Shown: piece after piece, positions 6,847 through 10,593 of the stretch
Numbering within the stretch: position 1 is the stretch's first letter
Layout: each line of letters opens with the position of its first letter
NCBI GenBank assembly: GCA_913056425.1
Contig: CAJXLR010000038.1
Coordinates: 1 to 10,593, forward strand
Reading direction: 5' to 3'
Length of the DNA: 10,593 nt
From: an uncultured Bacteroidota bacterium
GTDB lineage: Bacteria > Bacteroidota > Bacteroidia > NS11-12g > UBA9320
Position numbers and translations under genes: made by a program
The notes under the pieces: model-generated
What the model was told of the DNA's origin: nothing
Database searches by the model: none
What the model saw: the letters and a program-made list of their open reading frames with translations, nothing else

Positions 6847-7337
6847 TGAATCTCTGGGATAATCTAACGGGTCACGCCCGAGTTTGGGTGTACGGAGCCA
6901 AGAGACGACTTTCGGATCAAGAGCTCACACTCGTGAAAAACCAACTGGAAGACTTCTGTGCAGATTGGGCTGCCCACGGCGCAAAACTCGCGTGCGGTTT
7001 CAATATACTTTATGATCAGCTCGTCATTTTAGCGGTAGATGAGCAACAAGCTGCTGCCTCCGGTTGTAGTATCGATAGTTCTGTTCGCGTAATTCGTGAG
7101 ATAGACGCAAACCTGAATATCGACTTATTCAATAGACTTCGAGCTTTTGTCGTACGTGAAAATGGACTGGAAACTTATTCCCCATCTGAATTTAAGACCG
7201 CTCTGGAGGCGAATCTAATAAACGCAGATACCGCTGTAATTGACCCCTTGGTGTTAAACTTAGACCAGTTGAACCAAGAATTTATCAAGCCTGTTTCAGA
7301 TACATGGTTGAAGAAGTATTTAGTAATGACTAATTAG
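6846..7337 (+). CDS. Conserved Bacteroidota protein, often misnamed ABC transporter ATPase
   Basis: This 163-residue protein matches, from memory, a short conserved Bacteroidota family that databases often call 'ABC transporter ATPase'. Its hallmarks are 'VWVYGAKRRL' near the start, 'WAAHGAKL' (41-48) and 'ASGCSIDSSVRVI' (71-83). It has no Walker A (GxxxxGK[ST]), no ABC signature LSGGQ and no Walker B, so the transporter name is unsupported. The conserved Cys/Asp in GCSIDSS could be functional. It is predicted cytoplasmic, without membrane segments. Its start codon overlaps the upstream stop by one base, so it belongs to the Fe-S operon and may assist that redox module or its assembly. That role is inferred from context only. 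It converges on the Usp operon with 42 bases between the stops. Confidence 0.85.
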   Translation: MNLWDNLTGHARVWVYGAKRRLSDQELTLVKNQLEDFCADWAAHGAKLACGFNILYDQLVILAVDEQQAAASGCSIDSSVRVIREIDANLNIDLFNRLRAFVVRENGLETYSPSEFKTALEANLINADTAVIDPLVLNLDQLNQEFIKPVSDTWLKKYLVMTN

Positions 7338-7379
7338 CGTTGCGCATTTTCAGCAGAACAAGAACACTCGCATCACTCC

Positions 7380-8201
7380 TCACACTTCACTCACAACTCC
7401 TTGTCCCGGCATTATAATCATCGGCACCCGAATACTCCCGGTAAGTTTCTTGGTAGTACTTCGACTGAATAGGTAGTCTAACCGTGTGTTGTGACGGTGA
7501 CAAACAACAAGCATATCCACCTCATTCTTGTCGAGATACTGGCTAATCCCTTCTTCCGGAGTTTCAGCTTGCTCTGTGTCAACTCGAATTTGCATCGCTC
7601 CCATCTGCAAGGCTTTTTGTGCTCGCTCATTATCACTCGTGAGCACGTGTAAAACACCTAATCGGGATGACTCTTGATTTCGGAGAAAAGAGAACATATG
7701 TTCTAGATTCTCGCCCATTGGAATCTCGTCTTTCGCTGTAGCAATTAGGATTCTTAGGCTTTCATCTGCCATAGCATCCGAAGGAACAGCAAGAAGGGGA
7801 GCAAAGCCCTTTCGCACAATGTGCTCCGTATTTGATCCCAGAATTTTAGAGGCCAAGTTGTTTTCCCCTAAAGTTCCCATAACGATTAGGTCTATCTGAT
7901 GTGCCTTAACAAACATGGGAACAACATCTTGTAGATACCCAAGCTTTGCGTGGAATTCAATACTCCCGGTATTCCCGAACTTCTCCTCCAGCCTAATCTT
8001 TTCATTTGCCAAATCTCGTTCGGCATCCTCAATCATGAGTTCGGTCAGATTTATCATCATTCCAGGTGTCGATCTTGGTGACACAACAGCGTGTACCAAG
8101 ACCACTTTGATTTGGCTACTGTCGAACATACTAAATGCATAATCAGCAGCGATCTGAGCGTTCTCAGAGAAATCGGTTGGTAAGAGAATATTAAGTTTCA
8201 T
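7380..8201 (-). CDS. Tandem universal stress protein (two Usp domains)
   Basis: This 273-residue protein has two Usp domains, about 1-141 and 148-266. The first begins ILLPTDFS (Asp10 is the usual ATP-adenine contact) and carries the complete nucleotide-binding motif G109-xx-G112-9x-G122-S123. In the second domain that motif is replaced by 'CHRHNTRLDYLFSRSTTK', so only the first domain should bind ATP. Two-domain Usps with one degenerate site are common in Bacteroidota. It is cytoplasmic. Family roles include survival of starvation, oxidative or redox stress and growth arrest; the specific role here is unknown. It starts six bases after the preceding small gene and is the last gene of a probable four-gene minus-strand operon. 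The downstream region contains no clear terminator. Confidence 0.93.
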   Translation of the reverse strand: MKLNILLPTDFSENAQIAADYAFSMFDSSQIKVVLVHAVVSPRSTPGMMINLTELMIEDAERDLANEKIRLEEKFGNTGSIEFHAKLGYLQDVVPMFVKAHQIDLIVMGTLGENNLASKILGSNTEHIVRKGFAPLLAVPSDAMADESLRILIATAKDEIPMGENLEHMFSFLRNQESSRLGVLHVLTSDNERAQKALQMGAMQIRVDTEQAETPEEGISQYLDKNEVDMLVVCHRHNTRLDYLFSRSTTKKLTGSIRVPMIIMPGQGVVSEV

Positions 8202-8207
8202 GATATT

Positions 8208-8564
8208 TTAACTATTGGCTGAAAGTGTCATTTGCTCCGTAAGTGTGTAGTGGTCGGTCTGAACAGTCTCAATCCATACCCCACGCATCTTGCGGAATAC
8301 CTGAACATGTAATCCCGTTTGTTCTTCAAACGCAGACTCCACCTCAGACACTTTCATTGTTTCGTCTAATTTAACGGTACAAGGTAAATTGCATGTTACC
8401 AAATCCGCTAGAGGCTCTACCCCTTTTACTCGCATTCTTGCACTTGAAGACTGGCTATCTCCATGAGCTTTCTTGAATAACTCTAGTTTCAACCCACTAA
8501 AGGCTTCAACGAAAGCTTGCTTTAAATGGAGGACGGTATCGTCCTGTGATAGTGTGATTTCCAT
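8208..8564 (-). CDS. Small protein with internally duplicated domain, hypothetical
   Basis: This 118-residue protein is not recognised by a formal family name. Two similar halves are visible: residues 15-35 (KQAFVEAFSGL, KLELFKKAHG) align with 76-95 (ESAFEEQTGL, HVQVFRKMRG), sharing an A-F-x-E...GL-x-x-x-x-F-x-K...G pattern, each preceded by an 'L/V-x-L-D/S' strand and an acidic turn. This suggests a tandem alpha/beta repeat, possibly a ubiquitin-like or beta-grasp fold by the strand-helix-strand order, which is an inference. The ATG at 8564 is chosen over a TTG at 8594 that would overlap the upstream gene by 20 bases. AGAGGAG just precedes the ATG but is too close to be an ideal ribosome binding site. 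It is flanked by the coiled-coil gene (10-base gap) and a Usp gene (6-base gap), so it probably works in the same stress response. Confidence 0.8.
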   Translation of the reverse strand: MEITLSQDDTVLHLKQAFVEAFSGLKLELFKKAHGDSQSSSARMRVKGVEPLADLVTCNLPCTVKLDETMKVSEVESAFEEQTGLHVQVFRKMRGVWIETVQTDHYTLTEQMTLSANS

Positions 8565-8574
8565 ACTCCTCTGA

Positions 8575-8955
8575 TTAATAAACTTCAGTAGCAAACCGGT
8601 TAAACTCGTCCTTCAATTCGCCAAATATTTTGTCGAATGTCTGAACCTGATCCACAAGCTTTTCATTTACTTCAGATTTTCTGTGATCCGTAGCAACGTT
8701 GTTGGCTTGTGCATTCTCAACGATTTTATGCTCTTCTGCATTGATGTCGTGAACCAACTCATCAATTACTTCATTCTGACGAATAAACTGATTTTGGAAG
8801 TGCTCCACTTGAGAGGTTACCTCTACCTTGGTATTTGCGGTGATAATTTCCTCCAATCTGTGGTTATATGTTTTTAACTCGTCGCGGTAAAACTCTAGGT
8901 TTTTCTTCCACTCCTTGTAATCGTTGTGTAGGTCTTTTAAATACTTTTCTGACAT
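8575..8955 (-). CDS. Small coiled-coil protein, hypothetical
   Basis: This 126-residue, highly charged protein is predicted to be almost entirely helical. Heptad-like spacing runs through 5-36 (LKDLHNDY, LEFYRDEL), 48-82 and 96-123. It has no cysteine, no signal peptide and no membrane segment, so it should be a cytoplasmic dimer or helical bundle. I recall similar short helical proteins beside Usp genes in Bacteroidota, but no functional name is secure. It lies 52 bases downstream of one Usp gene and 10 bases upstream of the duplicated small protein. The 52-base gap is AT-rich and could hold an internal promoter, but no consensus element is seen. Confidence 0.8.
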   Translation of the reverse strand: MSEKYLKDLHNDYKEWKKNLEFYRDELKTYNHRLEEIITANTKVEVTSQVEHFQNQFIRQNEVIDELVHDINAEEHKIVENAQANNVATDHRKSEVNEKLVDQVQTFDKIFGELKDEFNRFATEVY

Positions 8956-9007
8956 AACTATATTATTATTAACTGTGATACTTTAATTTAAAAATTGGCC
9001 TGAATGG

Positions 9008-9805
9008 TTAAAAAACCAGTAAAGGCATCTTGGTTGTGATGGCTATTTCCTTTGTGATACTCTTATGGAACAAGTTCCCGAAGAAGCTGCGCTTATGCCG
9101 TTTGAGTGCCAACAGCTGGATGTCGTTTTCCCATACGTAATCATTGAGCTCCTGCGTGGTATCTTCACCGGCAATGGTATCGACGTTTGCTTTGGGCTCA
9201 AAGTGTTTTACTACAGCCATCATTTCGTCTGCATCTACTTTACGATTTGAGACGTGAACGATTGTTAAGCCTGATTTGAACGGTTTAACAAATTCCTGAA
9301 AATCCAATATCCCGTTATCGGTTTCTTGCGAAAAGTCGGTAGCATAACCAACCTTGCCCCATCCGATGTAAACTGAACCTTCTGGTACAATAACCACTGG
9401 CAAATCACAACGCTCCATTACATCTGAAGACGTGGTGCCAATCCAGCGATCAAAGCTGTTCGTAGCTCCTTTGGTTCCCATGACAACAAGGTCAATTGAC
9501 ATTTCATTTTGAACCTCTTTAATCATGTCGACAACCAATCCAAATGTCTGCCATGTTCGAATATTCCCTCCCCAGTATGACTTTATATCGGAGGCCATTT
9601 CATCGAGCTTTATAGATACTTCCAACTGCTGCTCATCCATCAATTCATTTACAGAACTCGGTGGTGTGTTTGCATCCAAAACTGGAACGTGCTGAGCATG
9701 AGCAAGGATTACTTCAGCATCTAAATCACGTGCAAGCCTTACGGCATAGTTTGCAGCGTTTGCAGAGATGTCTGAAAAATCAACTGGACATAAGATGGTT
9801 TTCAT
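9008..9805 (-). CDS. Tandem universal stress protein (two Usp domains)
   Basis: This 265-residue protein has two Usp domains (about 1-141 and 149-265). The first has ILCPVDFS with Asp9 and the full ATP-binding motif G110-xx-G113-9x-G123-T124. The second starts VGYATDFS, but its motif region is 'LKRHKRSFFGNLFHKSITKE', resembling the degenerate second domain of the other Usp in this cluster (shared RH...LFxxSxTK pattern). The two proteins are therefore diverged paralogues of the same architecture rather than unrelated Usps. It is the first gene of the minus-strand cluster. A CRP/FNR-like palindrome lies about 75 bases upstream of the start and could regulate it. No perfect TAnnTTTG box was found; TACTACTTTG just upstream is a near match. 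Confidence 0.93.
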   Translation of the reverse strand: MKTILCPVDFSDISANAANYAVRLARDLDAEVILAHAQHVPVLDANTPPSSVNELMDEQQLEVSIKLDEMASDIKSYWGGNIRTWQTFGLVVDMIKEVQNEMSIDLVVMGTKGATNSFDRWIGTTSSDVMERCDLPVVIVPEGSVYIGWGKVGYATDFSQETDNGILDFQEFVKPFKSGLTIVHVSNRKVDADEMMAVVKHFEPKANVDTIAGEDTTQELNDYVWENDIQLLALKRHKRSFFGNLFHKSITKEIAITTKMPLLVF

Positions 9806-9878
9806 AACTGTGGTGCTTTTGTCTATTGCAAAGTAGTATGACAGCCATCAGGCATTGTGTGACGCGCATCAATTCCAA

Positions 9879-9894
9879 ATGTGATAAATCACAT
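9879..9894. promoter_or_regulatory. Candidate CRP/FNR-family operator palindrome
   Basis: ATGTGATAAATCACAT is a palindrome with two 7-base arms around a central AA. The TGTGA...TCACA arms resemble CRP/FNR-superfamily sites; the 4-base spacing between five-base arms equals FNR spacing, while the arm sequence is CRP-like. Two further TGTGA half-sites occur at about 9858-9862 (TGTGTGACG) and 9906-9911 (ATGTGA). It lies between the divergent Usp and OmpA-like genes, 74 and 72 bases from their start codons, so it could control either or both. The regulator is not in the window. Confidence 0.5.
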
Positions 9895-9965
9895 AGAAAT
9901 TATTTATGTGACCCAACCCTTTATCTATAACCCCCGTCAAAGAGGCAAAATCAATTTTATAAACT

Positions 9966-10593
9966 ATGAGCAAGTTCACCTTCCTAATGTTGTTCGTTTG
10001 TATCGCTGGTTCGACCTATTGCCAGGATAAAACTTCAGTCCTATTCGACTCTGACAGTCATCGGTTAACGCCTTTTCAAGCCGAAAAAATAGACGTGCTA
10101 TTGCAACAAGCAGAAGGTGGGCAATGCTCTATTTCGTTATCAGGTCACACAGATTCAGACGCATCAGACGACTACAACATTGCATTAAGCGAGCGAAGAG
10201 TAAGTGTAGTATCTGATTACATCCAAGCACAATACCCGAAACTCGCCATTGAAAAAACTGCCTTCTTTGGTGAGGACCGACCTATTGCAAACAACTCCAA
10301 CATTGAAACCAAATCATTAAACCGACGCGTTGAAATTACCCTCTCCTGCACGTCGGATAAAAGCAACAAAGAGGTACTACAAAGCGTGTGGCCCTCACTA
10401 GAAGCTTTGGCACCGTCGCCTAAGTCGTTCCAGTTTGATGGACCTGCCGGAGGGACATTCGATTTGTCGAATGGAGCCAAAATCTATGTTGCACCAAACC
10501 AACTTAAAGGGCGGATAAACCTAGACGTGTACGAATGCACCGACAAAAAAGCGGCGCTTGCATACGGACTAACCACACAGAGCAACAGAACAG
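9966..10593 (+). CDS. OmpA-like cell-wall-binding protein, truncated by window end
   Basis: The frame is open from the ATG at 9966 to the window end (209 residues, no stop). Residues 1-19 form a signal peptide (FTFLMLFVCIAG) cleaved near STYC-QDK; Tyr before Cys argues against a lipoprotein. Residues about 25-127 are an OmpA/MotB-type peptidoglycan-binding domain: 'SLSGHTDS' with Asp63, 'YNIALSERR' with Arg78 (the usual Asp/Arg ligands of the diaminopimelate carboxylate), and closing 'NRRVEITL'. The domain is at the N-terminus rather than the usual C-terminus. After a linker, residues 155-190 ('GGTFDLSNGAKIYVAPNQL') resemble the beta-strand opening of a ZU5-like or similar extracellular domain seen in Bacteroidota surface proteins; this second identification is tentative. 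It is divergent from the Usp operon and shares its upstream region. Confidence 0.85.
   Translation, partial: MSKFTFLMLFVCIAGSTYCQDKTSVLFDSDSHRLTPFQAEKIDVLLQQAEGGQCSISLSGHTDSDASDDYNIALSERRVSVVSDYIQAQYPKLAIEKTAFFGEDRPIANNSNIETKSLNRRVEITLSCTSDKSNKEVLQSVWPSLEALAPSPKSFQFDGPAGGTFDLSNGAKIYVAPNQLKGRINLDVYECTDKKAALAYGLTTQSNRT

Noticed and set aside
7338..7379. Possible bidirectional terminator between converging genes
   Set aside because: Only a GCG/CGC three-base stem is visible, with a short T-run on one side; too weak to call.
9005..9018. TGGTT-AAAA-AACCA small hairpin at the end of the Usp gene
   Set aside because: A five-base stem overlapping the stop codon without a T-run; more likely chance, and the operon appears to continue.
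10217..10480. Minus-strand frame at the right end
   Set aside because: It lies wholly inside the OmpA-like gene, whose plus-strand frame has clear family motifs.
1..10593. CRISPR array, insertion sequence or prophage
   Set aside because: No regularly spaced direct repeats, no transposase or integrase frame and no terminal inverted repeats were seen on either strand.

Overview
The window looks like a chromosomal segment of a marine or aquatic Bacteroidota, most likely of the Flavobacteriales/Cryomorphaceae type. This rests on family recognition, not on a search. The evidence is the gene set (paired Fe-S oxidoreductases followed by the Bacteroidota family often mislabelled 'ABC transporter ATPase', tandem universal stress proteins with small Bacteroidota-type companions, an OmpA-like protein), weak or absent Shine-Dalgarno sequences, a TAnnTTTG-like promoter element, and a tRNA without an encoded CCA end.

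Layout. Bases 1-320 hold no gene I can support. Bases ~280-707 form a very AT-rich patch (21 G/C in the 120 bases 361-480) with the 3' end of a glycan-locus-like gene on the minus strand, cut at its 5' end. At ~676-707 it abuts the 3' end of another gene on the plus strand, also without a 5' end, and composition jumps back to about 40% GC. This is a recombination or assembly breakpoint. Next come two closely spaced, unrecognised membrane proteins (829-1338, 1342-2934) and a predicted surface lipoprotein (3180-3923).

A tRNA-Phe(GAA) lies on the minus strand (4101-4173), with a probable -7 element upstream and a probable hairpin/oligo-U terminator about 70 bases downstream. Divergent from it is a tightly coupled four-gene operon (4338-7337): a membrane-anchored protein with two 4Fe-4S motifs, a small HAD-family protein overlapping it by ATGA, a soluble two-CCG-domain Fe-S protein, and a conserved Bacteroidota protein overlapping by TAATG. 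The two Fe-S proteins resemble the HdrC/HdrE-like and HdrB-like halves of heterodisulfide-reductase-type or LutA/GlpC-type electron transfer modules. A joint role in quinone-linked redox chemistry is an inference.

Converging on this operon is a four-gene minus-strand cluster (9805 down to 7380): tandem Usp protein, small coiled-coil protein, small protein with an internal duplication, second tandem Usp protein. The spacing (52, 10 and 6 bases) suggests one stress operon. Its upstream region is shared with a divergent OmpA-domain protein that runs off the window. It carries a 16-base palindrome resembling a CRP/FNR-family site, plus extra TGTGA half-sites.

Most of the window is ordinary core genome. 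The points most worth a second look are the breakpoint near 700, the unrecognised membrane pair after it, and the Usp cluster with its two small partner proteins and candidate operator.
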